Of a DNA stretch of 64,000 nt, positions 8,403 through 17,851 are shown one piece after another. Source of the stretch: Methanosarcina flavescens. GTDB lineage: Archaea; Halobacteriota; Methanosarcinia; Methanosarcinales; Methanosarcinaceae. Position numbers and translations under genes: made by a program. Within the stretch, counting starts at the first letter, position 1. The number at the start of each line of letters is the position of its first letter. The stretch spans positions 1,426,001-1,490,000 of the forward strand of contig NZ_CP032683.1 of the NCBI RefSeq assembly GCF_001304615.2, in the 5' to 3' direction. The notes beneath the pieces are model-generated. The model was not told the origin of the DNA. It saw nothing but the letters and a program-made list of their open reading frames with translations, and did not search any database.

Positions 8403-10550
8403 ATGTTACCTGAAGAAGATCTTAAGATTATTAAAAAAGAACTCGGGCGAGAGCCCACCCTGGTAGAACAGGGCTGCTTTTTAAACTTATGGAGCGAACA
8501 CTGTTCTTACCGCTCAAGCGCTCCTCTCCTGAAAACTTTTACTACGACTGGCAAGAACGTAATTATCGGTCCAGGAGACGATGCTGCAGTTATTAGATTC
8601 GAGGATGGATACGTACTTGCCATAGGCATGGAAAGCCATAATCACCCCTCATATGTCGATCCCTATAATGGGGCTGCTACCGGTATTGGAGGTATTGTAA
8701 GGGACATAATCTCTATGGGAGCCCGCCCTATCGCTCTCATGGATCCTCTCTATTTTGGGCCTCTTGACACTCCGAAAAATCTATTCCTTTTCGAGCAGAT
8801 AATTAAGGGAACTGCAAGCTATGGAAACTGCATAGGAGTGCCTGTGGTCAATGGTGAGACTTTCTTTGACAGAAAATACAGTGGAAACCCTCTTGTAAAT
8901 GTGGTTGCAGTAGGGCTCTGCAAGGAAGAAGAAATTATAACTGGACGCTCCCAGAAAGCCGGAAACAAACTCGTGCTCGTAGGTTCAAGCACAGGAAGAG
9001 ACGGGCTTGGAGGAGCTTCCTTTGCCTCCAGGGATCTTTCCGAATCAGCCGAAGCTGAGGATCGACCAAGTGTCCAGGTAGGAGATCCCTATACTGAGAA
9101 GCTTGTAATTGAAATGACGCTGGAAGCTATGAAGGAGGGATATATAAAATCCTGCAAGGACCTTGGAGCTGCCGGCTTAGGAGGGGCGAGCTCGGAACTG
9201 GCTGCAAAAGGTGGACTTGGAGCCCGGATCATTACAGACGCCGTGCCGCAACGCGAACCCAATATGAATGCTTATGAAATCCTGCTTGCGGAATCTCAGG
9301 AACGCATGCTCTTTGAGGTAGCTCCTGAAGACGTCGAAGCCGTACTTGCTCTGGTAGCAAAATACGACCTTAACGGAGCTGTAGTAGGACACCTGACAGA
9401 AGAACCAAACTATACAGTTGAGTTTAAAGGGGAAATTGTTGCCGATATACCAATAGCTTTACTGACAGGCGGCGCTCCGACCTGCGAGAAACCCTCAGTA
9501 ATTCCTATTTCCCAGGTTGAGGAGAGTAAAGCACCAGAAACTCCGAAAGACCTGAAAGCAGCTTTCCTAAAAGTCCTATCTTCCTATAATATTGCCTCAA
9601 AAGAATGGATTTACAGGCAGTATGACCATGAGGTTCAGTTGAGAACAATTGCCAAACCCGGAGAAGATTCTGGTGTGCTCAGGATTACAGATAAAAAAGG
9701 AATTGCACTTTCCTGCGGCTGCCAGCCAAGAGCTACCCTTCTTGACCCCTACAACGGAGGAAAGACCGCAATTGTGGAAAACGCCATGAACCTTGCAGTA
9801 AAAGGTGCAGATGGGCTTGCAATTGTAAACTGCCTGAACTTCGGAAACCCCGACCGTCCGGAAATCTACTGGCAATTTAAAAACGCCGTGCTCGGTCTTG
9901 GGGATGGAGCCAGGGAACTCTCGATCCCTGTCGTTGGGGGAAATGTCTCTCTATATAATGAAAGCGATGAGTTCAGGACTGCAATTCTCCCAACTCCCTC
10001 GATTGGAATGATAGGTAAAGTTGACCTTGAAACTCCACTTCCTTCAGGCTTCTTTGCGGCATCCGGAGACACCATTATCCTGGTAGGAGAAACAACTGCC
10101 GACATGGGAGGTTCCGAATATTATGCTTGTTTTGGAGCCCAGAATGCCGGAAAAGTTCCCCCTGTCCCGATAAACTCCCCGGAGATAATAAAAGCCATAA
10201 TTGAAGCTGTAAAGAGTGGAAAACTAAACTCGGCACATGACCTTTCCCTTGGAGGAATTGCTGCAGGGCTTGCAAGGATGTGCAGAGACCTCGGCGCAGA
10301 AGTAGACCTGAGTGAGGTTGCAGAAGTTAAAGCTGATGAACTGCTATTCTCAGAAGCTCCTGCACGGGCTTTGCTTGCTACAAACGAGCCGGAAGCTGTA
10401 CTGGAGATCCTCAAAGATGTGCCCCACATCATAATCGGTAAGGTAGGAGGCAATTCACTTAGGATTAAAGGAAAAGATTTTGAGATTTCCTTTTCCTTCA
10501 AAGAGATCTCCGATGCTTACGGCAGCCTTACAAGATTTATGATGGGCTGA
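8403..10550 (+). CDS. purL: Phosphoribosylformylglycinamidine synthase II
   Basis: The 715-residue synthetase subunit of FGAM synthase, which converts FGAR to FGAM with ATP and ammonia passed from the PurQ glutaminase, with PurS as a bridge. It is the small PurL type, so separate PurQ and PurS are needed, and neither is in this window. The N-terminus has the [11 protein letters not shown] catalytic motif, followed by [11 protein letters not shown] and [19 protein letters not shown], which build the ATP/Mg site. The second half repeats the PurM-like fold ([28 protein letters not shown]). Start ATG follows GAGG. The gene is flanked by repeat-rich DNA on both sides and has no operon partner. Confidence 0.97.
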   Translation: MLPEEDLKIIKKELGREPTLVEQGCFLNLWSEHCSYRSSAPLLKTFTTTGKNVIIGPGDDAAVIRFEDGYVLAIGMESHNHPSYVDPYNGAATGIGGIVRDIISMGARPIALMDPLYFGPLDTPKNLFLFEQIIKGTASYGNCIGVPVVNGETFFDRKYSGNPLVNVVAVGLCKEEEIITGRSQKAGNKLVLVGSSTGRDGLGGASFASRDLSESAEAEDRPSVQVGDPYTEKLVIEMTLEAMKEGYIKSCKDLGAAGLGGASSELAAKGGLGARIITDAVPQREPNMNAYEILLAESQERMLFEVAPEDVEAVLALVAKYDLNGAVVGHLTEEPNYTVEFKGEIVADIPIALLTGGAPTCEKPSVIPISQVEESKAPETPKDLKAAFLKVLSSYNIASKEWIYRQYDHEVQLRTIAKPGEDSGVLRITDKKGIALSCGCQPRATLLDPYNGGKTAIVENAMNLAVKGADGLAIVNCLNFGNPDRPEIYWQFKNAVLGLGDGARELSIPVVGGNVSLYNESDEFRTAILPTPSIGMIGKVDLETPLPSGFFAASGDTIILVGETTADMGGSEYYACFGAQNAGKVPPVPINSPEIIKAIIEAVKSGKLNSAHDLSLGGIAAGLARMCRDLGAEVDLSEVAEVKADELLFSEAPARALLATNEPEAVLEILKDVPHIIIGKVGGNSLRIKGKDFEISFSFKEISDAYGSLTRFMMG

Positions 10551-10664
10551 TCCTCCCGAGTCTTGTCTCGCCCGAGTTCCGCTTCGGGATCACAGAAAAT
10601 CGAAGATTTTCTGGGAGTTGCACTACAAGTGCAACAGCACGGCCCGAGTCCCGTCTCGGGAGGA
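10551..10664 (+). repeat. Multi-hairpin structured element after purL
   Basis: TCCTCCCGAG (10551-10560) is perfectly complementary to CTCGGGAGGA (10655-10664), closing a domain that contains further hairpins. CCCGA (10571-10575) pairs with TCGGG (10584-10588). CAGAAAATC (10593-10601) pairs with GATTTTCTG (10605-10613). GTTGCACT (10617-10624) pairs with AGTGCAAC (10628-10635). CCCGAG (10643-10648) can also pair with CTCGGG (10655-10660), competing with the closing helix. It could end purL transcription, be a small RNA, or be a composite repeat. Confidence 0.7.
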
Positions 10665-11004
10665 CGGTCCGAACTATACTCTAAAACTATAGCTCGAGTC
10701 CCGAAGAGGGCAGATTTATAGACTATAATCAAGTTCTGCTCAAACGGAGTGACTTATAAGACTGTGATTCCTTTGTGCGGTCTTGTTTTGGAGGTATAAG
10801 ACTTTCTTTGCTCCAATTAGATGGGATAACATCCCTTCTTATTTTTTAAACTGTTTTTAATCTAAGCTGATCTTATTTAGCCTTTGTATCATCTTATCTT
10901 TAGCTCTTTTTGATACTTTGCAAGTTTAGATTTAACATGAAAAGTAGTTTAGAAGTAAATTAAACAATAGTTTTTAGTAGGTCTCCGCACTAGATTACTT
11001 TGTT
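10665..11004. other. Leader region before the glucan-degradation operon
   Basis: No gene is supported. A further weak hairpin (CTATA with TATAG, near 10674-10692) and one more CGAGTCCCG unit extend the structured element. The remainder is AT-rich and should hold the promoter and a long untranslated leader of the operon starting at 11005. Confidence 0.4.
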
Positions 11005-12141
11005 ATGAAAGCCGTATGCATCTGTATGGGAGTGCATTTGCCTTACAGTCCCAAGTGGTACTGGCCTGTAGAGGGTTTTTTGGGGATGCCTGAAATGGAT
11101 AGATATTTTGACCAGAATAGTATTTTTTCAAAATTTTTAAAAACGAGCAGGCAACTATTACGCCTTAATGATTTGATTATGGAATCTATTGAAAGGGGAG
11201 GAAAATATTCCTTTGATCTGTCCGGGCCCTTCCTTGAACAGTGTAGATGGGACCCTGAACTTCTCGAATCATTCTACGAACTTGGGGAAACCGGTAGTGT
11301 AGAGTTTACAGGGAGCTGTAATTATCACTCCCTGAGTTCACTATATCCCGATCTATCCTGGTTCAATGAAGAAGTGCTAATGTACATGAAAACACTTAGG
11401 GAATTACTTGGCATTACACCCGAAACATTTGTAAATACCGAACTTCTATATACTGAGAGAGCAGGGAGAATTCTTACCGATCTGGGTTTTAAGTGTCTTA
11501 TCGCAGAAGGGTCGAGAAATCTTATGAATGGGTACGACCCTGTACATGTTTTTGAAAACCACGTTCCGACCCTTCTAAGACATATAAACCTTAGCGAGGA
11601 TCTTGAACTGCGTTTTTCGGAGAAAAACTGGCAAGGCTACCCTCTTATTCCGGAAAAGTTTGTGGATTGGATTGACAGTATGGATGGTGACGTCCTGACC
11701 CTTTATATTAATTATGAGAATATCTGCTTCCATTATAGAAATAAAAGTATGATAGCTGATTTTATCCGGTTGCTTCCCGAAATACTCAAATCCAGGGGAA
11801 TTGAGATGTTGACACCAGCTGAAGCTGTAAAGAGATTCAAGCCTCTGAAACTTCCGACGCTGGCAACTGAACAGACAATACGTTATGGGATGCATAATGC
11901 ATTAGGAAACCATGCTCAACAGCTTTACCTGCGAGAACTGGTAAGAGTTGGCGAGGAACTCTCAGGACTTAAGGGAAAAAAAGATTATAGTAAACTTAGA
12001 GATGTATACGGTTATCTCCAGCAAAGTGAAATATTTTTTTCAATGAACCCTGGAAATATAAGAGAAGGGTATGAAAGAGCTGTAAACTATTTTTCCATTC
12101 TGTCAGATTTCAGAAGAGCTGTGCTGGAGGAGGGAGCATGA
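11005..12141 (+). CDS. GH57-family protein, probably catalytically inactive
   Basis: A 378-residue glycoside hydrolase family 57 homologue, first gene of a glucan-degradation operon. It aligns along its length with the next gene product. The usual HQP near the N-terminus reads HLP (residues 11-13). The nucleophile position is kept (NTELLY, Glu146). The segment matching the catalytic Asp (MDYETFGEHQ in the neighbour) reads INYENICFHY, so Asp is replaced by Asn236 and the GEHQ motif is lost. GH57 enzymes need both acids, so this protein is inferred to be a non-catalytic paralogue, perhaps a glucan-binding or regulatory partner. It overlaps the next gene by four bases (ATGA). The reading frame is intact and conserved-looking, not decayed. 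Confidence 0.82.
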   Translation: MKAVCICMGVHLPYSPKWYWPVEGFLGMPEMDRYFDQNSIFSKFLKTSRQLLRLNDLIMESIERGGKYSFDLSGPFLEQCRWDPELLESFYELGETGSVEFTGSCNYHSLSSLYPDLSWFNEEVLMYMKTLRELLGITPETFVNTELLYTERAGRILTDLGFKCLIAEGSRNLMNGYDPVHVFENHVPTLLRHINLSEDLELRFSEKNWQGYPLIPEKFVDWIDSMDGDVLTLYINYENICFHYRNKSMIADFIRLLPEILKSRGIEMLTPAEAVKRFKPLKLPTLATEQTIRYGMHNALGNHAQQLYLRELVRVGEELSGLKGKKDYSKLRDVYGYLQQSEIFFSMNPGNIREGYERAVNYFSILSDFRRAVLEEGA

Positions 12142-13334
12142 CCTCGGTTTGTATCTACTTCCAAGCGCATCAACCGTTCAGACTACGAAGGTTTTGGCCG
12201 GATGACAGATCAGGGTTTTTCCGCTATTTCGACGAGAGAAGCAACAGGGAAATCTTTGAAAGAGTAGCCCGGAAATGCTACATTCCTGCAAACAGAGTAC
12301 TTCTGGACTTGCTTGAGAGGTATAAAGGAGAATTCAGGTTTTCTCTTTCAGTCACCGGAACCCTGCTCGAGCAATGCGAACTTTGGGGAAAAGATGTACT
12401 CGAGAGTTTCCGACAGATGGCGGAAACCGGATCAGTGGAGTACCTAGACGAAACCTTCTATCATTCTCTCTCAAGCCTTTTTGACGACAAAACCGAATTT
12501 GTTGAGGAGATAAGAGAGCACAGAGAAAGTATGTCTGATCTTCTGGGAGTTAAACCTGAGGTATTTCGGAATACCGAACTGCTTTACAATAACACGATAG
12601 CAAAGCTTGTTTCTGACCTCGGGTATAGGGCTATCCTTACTGAGGGTGCGGATCATATACTTGATGGAAGGTCTCCCAACGTGCTTTACAAGGCAAAAGG
12701 CTCGGGACTTCCAGTTATACTCAGGAATTATAAACTGAGTGACGATATAGGATACAGATTTTCGGCAAGGTGGTGGGAAGGATACCCTCTGACTGCAGAA
12801 AAATGGGCCTCATGGGCATCTGGGATTAATGAGGATTGTATTAATATCTTTATGGACTATGAGACCTTCGGAGAGCATCAATGGGAAGAAACCGGGATAT
12901 TTTCCTTTCTGGAAAAGCTGCCAGAGGAAGTTCTCAAGACTCGCCTGAATTTCAGCACTCCCCTTGAGCTTACCGAAAAATACTCACCCGTTACCGAGAT
13001 TGATATAGGGGATTTTTCTACAATCTCCTGGGCTGATATGGAACGCGACACCAGCGCATGGCTTGGCAACGACATGCAAAGGCGCTGCTTTGAAGAGATA
13101 AAGCTGCTTGAGCCATTTGTAAGGAAAACAGAGGATCCTGAAATCCTGCGCATTTGGAAGCACCTTCTAACTTCGGATCACTATTACTACATGTGTACTA
13201 AGTGGCTCGGGGATGGGGATGTCCACTCATATTTCAGCGTCCACTCCACGCCCTTCGATGCCGCTGTTAATTTCATGGCTGTACTTATGGATTTCAAAGC
13301 GCAGGTATTCAGGAAACTTAGCGCAATAGCTTAA
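12138..13334 (+). CDS. GH57 alpha-amylase-type glycoside hydrolase
   Basis: A 398-residue intracellular GH57 enzyme that would hydrolyse or rearrange alpha-glucans such as glycogen. Motifs in order: AHQPF (HQP at 11-13), the nucleophile in FRNTELLY (Glu147), LTEGAD around 168-172, and the acid/base Asp240 in FMDYETFGEHQ. All catalytic elements are present, in contrast to the paralogue upstream. No signal peptide is seen, so it acts on stored rather than external glucan. Its start lies inside the last codons of the upstream gene, and the ACT-V4R gene follows after 38 bases. Activity could be alpha-amylase or 4-alpha-glucanotransferase; sequence does not decide. Confidence 0.9.
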   Translation: MTSVCIYFQAHQPFRLRRFWPDDRSGFFRYFDERSNREIFERVARKCYIPANRVLLDLLERYKGEFRFSLSVTGTLLEQCELWGKDVLESFRQMAETGSVEYLDETFYHSLSSLFDDKTEFVEEIREHRESMSDLLGVKPEVFRNTELLYNNTIAKLVSDLGYRAILTEGADHILDGRSPNVLYKAKGSGLPVILRNYKLSDDIGYRFSARWWEGYPLTAEKWASWASGINEDCINIFMDYETFGEHQWEETGIFSFLEKLPEEVLKTRLNFSTPLELTEKYSPVTEIDIGDFSTISWADMERDTSAWLGNDMQRRCFEEIKLLEPFVRKTEDPEILRIWKHLLTSDHYYYMCTKWLGDGDVHSYFSVHSTPFDAAVNFMAVLMDFKAQVFRKLSAIA

Positions 13335-13372
13335 TTAAATGTGCACATACTAATTCATGGGAGTCGAGTCAC

Positions 13373-14182
13373 ATGGTAAGGGACTTATTCATGTTTGCAG
13401 GCCTCAATGAGAGGTCGCAGATTGTATGGTTTAAAATTATTTATTCAAAGGAACCCGGATCTTTATCCTCAATAATCAATTTTCTGGAAAAAGAGAACGC
13501 ATTCATTATGTTTGGTCATCTGGATAACATAACACAAAAAACAGGAGAATATTCAGTATTTATCGAGCTTGATAAAAATATCGATCCAGAAGACTTTGCC
13601 AGGAAGATAAAGGAGCTTGACGTTGTAAGTGAGGTAGAATATGGAATTTCAAAGTACAGAATGATCTATTCTGCGGACTTTCCCCTTAATGTCGTAGGAG
13701 TCAGAGGAGTTGCGGCAAGAGCACTCACAATTGTCGATATCATTAAGACTCTCAACCAGAATGTGCCACATGCCGAGGGACTTCTCACAATGTCAGGACT
13801 TAAGGGAGGGATTCACTCAGCAAAATATTTTAAGAGTATTTTGAACCTTAATGATAGTAATTTCGCAGATGTGCTTGCAGAACTCTACAGGGCTGTAGGC
13901 TGGGGAATCCTTGAGATCGAATGCGATCCAAAGACGTATCAAGGAAAAATTATTGTTAAAGATTCGTTTATAGCTGACGTTTACGGAGGATCGGACCAGC
14001 CAGTTTGTGCCTTTATGAGCGGCTATTTTGCAGGTTACCTGACCGATTATTTTGGGAAAAACATTAGTGTGAGGGAGGTAAGCTGTAAAGCTACAGGAAA
14101 GAATGTCTGCGAACATATAATCTCACCGGCACCGTCGGGCGGCACAGGTCAGGAATACCAGCTGAGAGGGGAGACGCGGTGA
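13373..14182 (+). CDS. ACT-like plus V4R domain protein
   Basis: A 269-residue protein with two apparent ligand-binding parts. Residues about 17-95 look like an ACT domain (KEPGSLSSIINFLEKENAF, then an FIELDKN strand). Residues about 100-255 form a V4R (4-vinyl reductase) domain ending in a SCKATGKNVCEH motif, the typical cysteine pair of V4R proteins. V4R domains bind small hydrophobic molecules or tetrapyrrole-related ligands and often serve as sensors. No DNA-binding domain is visible. It sits between the amylase genes and the glucoamylase gene, overlapping the latter by four bases (GTGA), so it is probably a metabolic sensor for glucan breakdown. That role is inference. Confidence 0.78.
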   Translation: MVRDLFMFAGLNERSQIVWFKIIYSKEPGSLSSIINFLEKENAFIMFGHLDNITQKTGEYSVFIELDKNIDPEDFARKIKELDVVSEVEYGISKYRMIYSADFPLNVVGVRGVAARALTIVDIIKTLNQNVPHAEGLLTMSGLKGGIHSAKYFKSILNLNDSNFADVLAELYRAVGWGILEIECDPKTYQGKIIVKDSFIADVYGGSDQPVCAFMSGYFAGYLTDYFGKNISVREVSCKATGKNVCEHIISPAPSGGTGQEYQLRGETR

Positions 14183-16200
14183 TAAGGCTACCCAATGCCG
14201 TTTTAGGAAATGATGAGCTGCTTGTAACAATGGGGAGAAAAGGAGAAATCCTGGGCTTTTTTTATCCCCGACGAGACCACGCTCAGCACGTCGAAGAATC
14301 CGTCGCCTGTATCCATACAGGCGAAAAGCTTCTCTGGACCAACGATAACGATTGGCACTGCATCCAGAATTATATAGAGGATACCAATATAGTATCCACA
14401 AAACTCTATCATGATTCGGGAATCCGAATTTCCATTCTTGATCTTGTACATCCCGATGTGCCTGTTCTTATCCGCAGGTTTAAGGTTCAGTCCCAGAGAA
14501 AAATTTCGGGAAAATTCTTTTATTATTCTAATTTTAATGTAGGGGAAACCTCTAAGAAAAACTCAGGTTTTTGCGATACCGATACTCATTTGCTCGCACA
14601 GTACTGGCAAAACCACTATATAGGGATTTATTCCCTACCAGAGTTTACCGAATGGCAGATAGGAAAGGCAATGGATACTATTTGGTGGACTAATTCCAAG
14701 TATGATATGGAAGATGGGAAACTCCAGAGAAATAAGGAAGATATAGGAAATATTAATAACGCAGCTGGCTGGGACCTTGAACTGGAGGCTGGCGGAGCAA
14801 ACGAATTTGTTATCCTGATAGGAGCTGCATCTTCCAGACACCTCCTGTATAAGAGGATATACGAACTCTCAAAACTGCCCCTTGAATACATTTTCGAAAA
14901 GACAAGAGAACACTGGGTCATGTGGCTTTCAAGAAAGCAGGTGCTCAGGATGCCTGGAATAGAGGGATACGATAGCCTGCGGCAGGAGCTATTCAGTGCT
15001 TATAATCGAGCTCTCCTTGTGCTTTATCTCCTTAATGACCGCGAGTACGGGTCTTTTGTGGCTGCTCCGGAGTTTGATTCCAACTTTGAGAAATGCGGAG
15101 GTTACGGCTTCTGCTGGAACCGAGACACTTCAGAAATCGTGCTTGCACTAAAACGTTCCGGCTATCCAGAGTATTGTGATACGTTTTTCAAATGGTGTAT
15201 CCGTACCCAACTTCCTGATGGATCTTGGTTTCAACGCTACTGGCTCAACGGGGACATAGCTCCTTCCTGGGGCAATTTTGATTACTCAACTCAGATAGAT
15301 GAAACCGGATCCACGCTTCATGCTATGGATGTTTATTACAGGGTTCTCGAGGGTCTGAAAAAAGCTGAGTTTCTCGAAGAAGTCTGGGTTTCCATACTCA
15401 GGGCTGCGGAATACCTGATGAAACGAACCAAGTCAGGAATCCACGAAAGCTGTATGGATCTCTGGGAAACTTATTACGGAATTTTCACTTATACAAACGC
15501 TTCAATCTACGCCGGGCTTATGGGTGCTTCCCACCTTGCTGAAGAGAACGGGGAAACTGGTATGGCAAGACGCTGGAAGAAGAGGGCGGAGTTCATCAAA
15601 CAGGCTACGATTGATCGTTTCTGGCTTCAGGAAGGTTATTTTGCAAAAGGAGTTATTAACGGAAAACTGGACAAAACCGCTGATGCAAGCATTCTTGGAA
15701 CCTATGTTCCTTTTGGAATGCTCTCCCCGAAAGATCCCATAGAGAGGGATATGATCCAGTTTATGATAGAGAATATTCAGAAAAAGCTCTCAGTACCTAT
15801 CAATCTCAATTATGGCATCAAAAGGTATGAGAATGACAGTTACATAAACGGAAATCCGTGGGTAGTGACCACTCTATGGCTTTCAAAAGCTATGTTTGCA
15901 TTTGCCCTTGATCTTCCCTATGAAAAAGCAATATCTTCCCCCATACAGGAGACCCACTATGAAAAAGAAGACAGATATGATGAGAACGTAAAAAGGTTTA
16001 CCAGTGAAGGGATTAAATGCCTTAAGTGGGCTCTTGCCGGGGCAACCAGCACAGGACTTCTCCCGGAGCAAGTAGATCAGTCTACAGGCAAGCCTGCCTG
16101 GGCAATTCCCCTCGGATGGAGCGGAGCCCTGATGCTTGATAACATTCTGCTGCTGGACAAAATATGCAGGAGAAAAGCCGGGAGTAAAAATGAAAGTTAA
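14179..16200 (+). CDS. Glucoamylase / glucan 1,4-alpha-glucosidase (GH15)
   Basis: A 673-residue GH15 enzyme that releases glucose from the non-reducing ends of alpha-1,4-glucans. The N-terminal 250 or so residues form the beta-sandwich typical of prokaryotic GH15 proteins (LGNDELLVTMGRKGEI opening). The alpha/alpha barrel follows, with GYGFCWNRDTSE, the likely general acid Glu in CMDLWETYYG, and the likely general base Glu in TGLLPEQVDQ. There is no signal peptide, so it is cytoplasmic. GTG start overlaps the ACT-V4R stop. Together with the GH57 enzyme it would turn storage glycogen into glucose and maltodextrins. It ends the operon. Confidence 0.92.
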   Translation: MIRLPNAVLGNDELLVTMGRKGEILGFFYPRRDHAQHVEESVACIHTGEKLLWTNDNDWHCIQNYIEDTNIVSTKLYHDSGIRISILDLVHPDVPVLIRRFKVQSQRKISGKFFYYSNFNVGETSKKNSGFCDTDTHLLAQYWQNHYIGIYSLPEFTEWQIGKAMDTIWWTNSKYDMEDGKLQRNKEDIGNINNAAGWDLELEAGGANEFVILIGAASSRHLLYKRIYELSKLPLEYIFEKTREHWVMWLSRKQVLRMPGIEGYDSLRQELFSAYNRALLVLYLLNDREYGSFVAAPEFDSNFEKCGGYGFCWNRDTSEIVLALKRSGYPEYCDTFFKWCIRTQLPDGSWFQRYWLNGDIAPSWGNFDYSTQIDETGSTLHAMDVYYRVLEGLKKAEFLEEVWVSILRAAEYLMKRTKSGIHESCMDLWETYYGIFTYTNASIYAGLMGASHLAEENGETGMARRWKKRAEFIKQATIDRFWLQEGYFAKGVINGKLDKTADASILGTYVPFGMLSPKDPIERDMIQFMIENIQKKLSVPINLNYGIKRYENDSYINGNPWVVTTLWLSKAMFAFALDLPYEKAISSPIQETHYEKEDRYDENVKRFTSEGIKCLKWALAGATSTGLLPEQVDQSTGKPAWAIPLGWSGALMLDNILLLDKICRRKAGSKNES

Positions 16201-16327
16201 AGAGAAAGAGAATCAAAAGGAAATTATAAAAATAAAGAAAGAATCGGAGACTCCTGAATTTTCTATAATTTGAGTTATCTATCTGCTTCAGTATTCCCTT
16301 TTAAAATTTATGTGCTTTTGAGCACTT

Positions 16328-17518
16328 TCATGCGAGGATTCTTCCATATGGACTTTCTTCAAAGTAACTGACAAACTGCCCGACAGTTTCATTAGATCCT
16401 CCAGAACCCGAACCCAGAAGCAGTCTTGAGATACTTACCCTGTTCATGTATTCAACTCTAGGTTCCCCTTCAATTCCTCCGAGTTCCGCAGCTTTGTCAA
16501 TTGCATCATAAAGGTTTCCGAGTCCATCTACAAGCCCAAGTTCCTTTGCTCTGGCTCCGGTGTATATTCGGCCATCGGCAATCTTTTTTACTTCACTCCG
16601 GGATATGTTGCGTCCTTCTGAAACCTCGGTTATGAAATCTTCATAACTTTCCATTACCACGGCGTCAGCATATTCCTTTTCCTCATCAGTAAGCCCTCTC
16701 CAGTTGCTTCCCATGTCCTTTAATTCTCCGGACTTTGCAATGTAATGATCTATACCTCCTTCTTCATAAGAGGCAGACTTATTCTGGAAGACCCAGATCA
16801 CCCCAATAGACCCGGTATTCGTTGAAGGGTTTGCAATAATATAATCAGTCGGCGCAGAGATGTAATATGCAGCACTGGTTGCAAGATCTCCCATTGACAC
16901 AACGACAGGGATTCCCTTTTCCCTGGCTTTCTCAATTTCTCCCGCAATTTCCTGTGCTGCTGCAGGAGATCCCCCTGGACTGTTAATCCGGAGCACAATT
17001 GCCTTGACTCCACTGTCTGCAACAGCCCTGCGAATATTTTCGGAAATCTCTTCAGAAGTAGCATAGCCAAGCCCTGTAGGAACGTTTCCGGAAAGTATGG
17101 TACCCTGGACGTAGATAACAGCCACTTTTTCAGAACTCCGCAGATCTCCTCCAGCACCGAGACTGAAGGAAATAACCGCAATACTTACCATTATAACAGC
17201 AATCAGAGCCAGTACTACCAGCACGTAGGGCATCAAATTATGTTTTTTTCTCTGTGGAGATGGATCGGAATTCATACTTAAACTCTTATTTTCAATTTCT
17301 TTATTTTGAGGAGAATCTTTAAAGGAAGCTTCATGATTACCTGTTTTTCTTGGAGTGCCTGAAGCAAAGCCTAAGCCTGAGGAGTCCTCGTTAGTGCTGT
17401 AAGCTCCTTTATCAGAGATGAGATCCTCTCTTCCATTGTGAGGACTGTTTTGTAAGTTGCCTTCTCCAGATTGCTTTTCTGAGTTCGTACCTTCAGGGTT
17501 TGAGCTTTTATCGTTCAT
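16328..17518 (-). CDS. sppA: Signal peptide peptidase SppA, S49 family
   Basis: A 396-residue membrane-anchored serine protease that degrades cleaved signal peptides and misfolded membrane segments. The first 90 residues are polar and low-complexity, rich in Ser, Asn, Glu and Lys. They are followed by one transmembrane helix (LMPYVLVVLALIAVIMVSIA) at about 93-117. The S49 domain has INSPGGSP, the catalytic Ser in GDLATSAAYY, and the catalytic Lys in the GRIYTGARAKELGLVD region. It is the short single-domain form (SppA36A-like), expected to be oligomeric. The extended disordered N-tail is unusual, and a start further downstream cannot be excluded. It stands alone and converges on the GH15 gene. 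Confidence 0.9.
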   Translation of the reverse strand: MNDKSSNPEGTNSEKQSGEGNLQNSPHNGREDLISDKGAYSTNEDSSGLGFASGTPRKTGNHEASFKDSPQNKEIENKSLSMNSDPSPQRKKHNLMPYVLVVLALIAVIMVSIAVISFSLGAGGDLRSSEKVAVIYVQGTILSGNVPTGLGYATSEEISENIRRAVADSGVKAIVLRINSPGGSPAAAQEIAGEIEKAREKGIPVVVSMGDLATSAAYYISAPTDYIIANPSTNTGSIGVIWVFQNKSASYEEGGIDHYIAKSGELKDMGSNWRGLTDEEKEYADAVVMESYEDFITEVSEGRNISRSEVKKIADGRIYTGARAKELGLVDGLGNLYDAIDKAAELGGIEGEPRVEYMNRVSISRLLLGSGSGGSNETVGQFVSYFEESPYGRILA

Positions 17519-17851
17519 ATATAATAATACTGTATATATTGAGCTCGTAACCTTAATCTGCGATCTTAATTGTAGTTGAAACTTAATTAAGATAACAAAT
17601 ATATTAAGTTAGCCAGAATGCAGGAAGGAGAACTTGCAAAGCCTCAAGGCAAGAGAATTGTTAAGAGCCTCAATTATCTGAGCTCTTAGTTATCTGTATC
17701 TACATTCCACTCTTCTTTATATAGGATAATTAACTATCCCTCAAATAGGTTACCTTGTAAGCAAACTTTTTCAAAAAGCATAAACGAAATATATTTTAGA
17801 ATTACAATCATCGAAGAGGAATATATTTACAAAAAATGTATGGAGATAAAA
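17519..17851. other. Divergent intergenic region sppA / metG
   Basis: AT-rich, no gene supported. It contains the promoters of sppA (leftward) and metG (rightward). Close to its right end, GGAG at 17842-17845 forms the ribosome binding site that decides the metG start. Confidence 0.45.
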
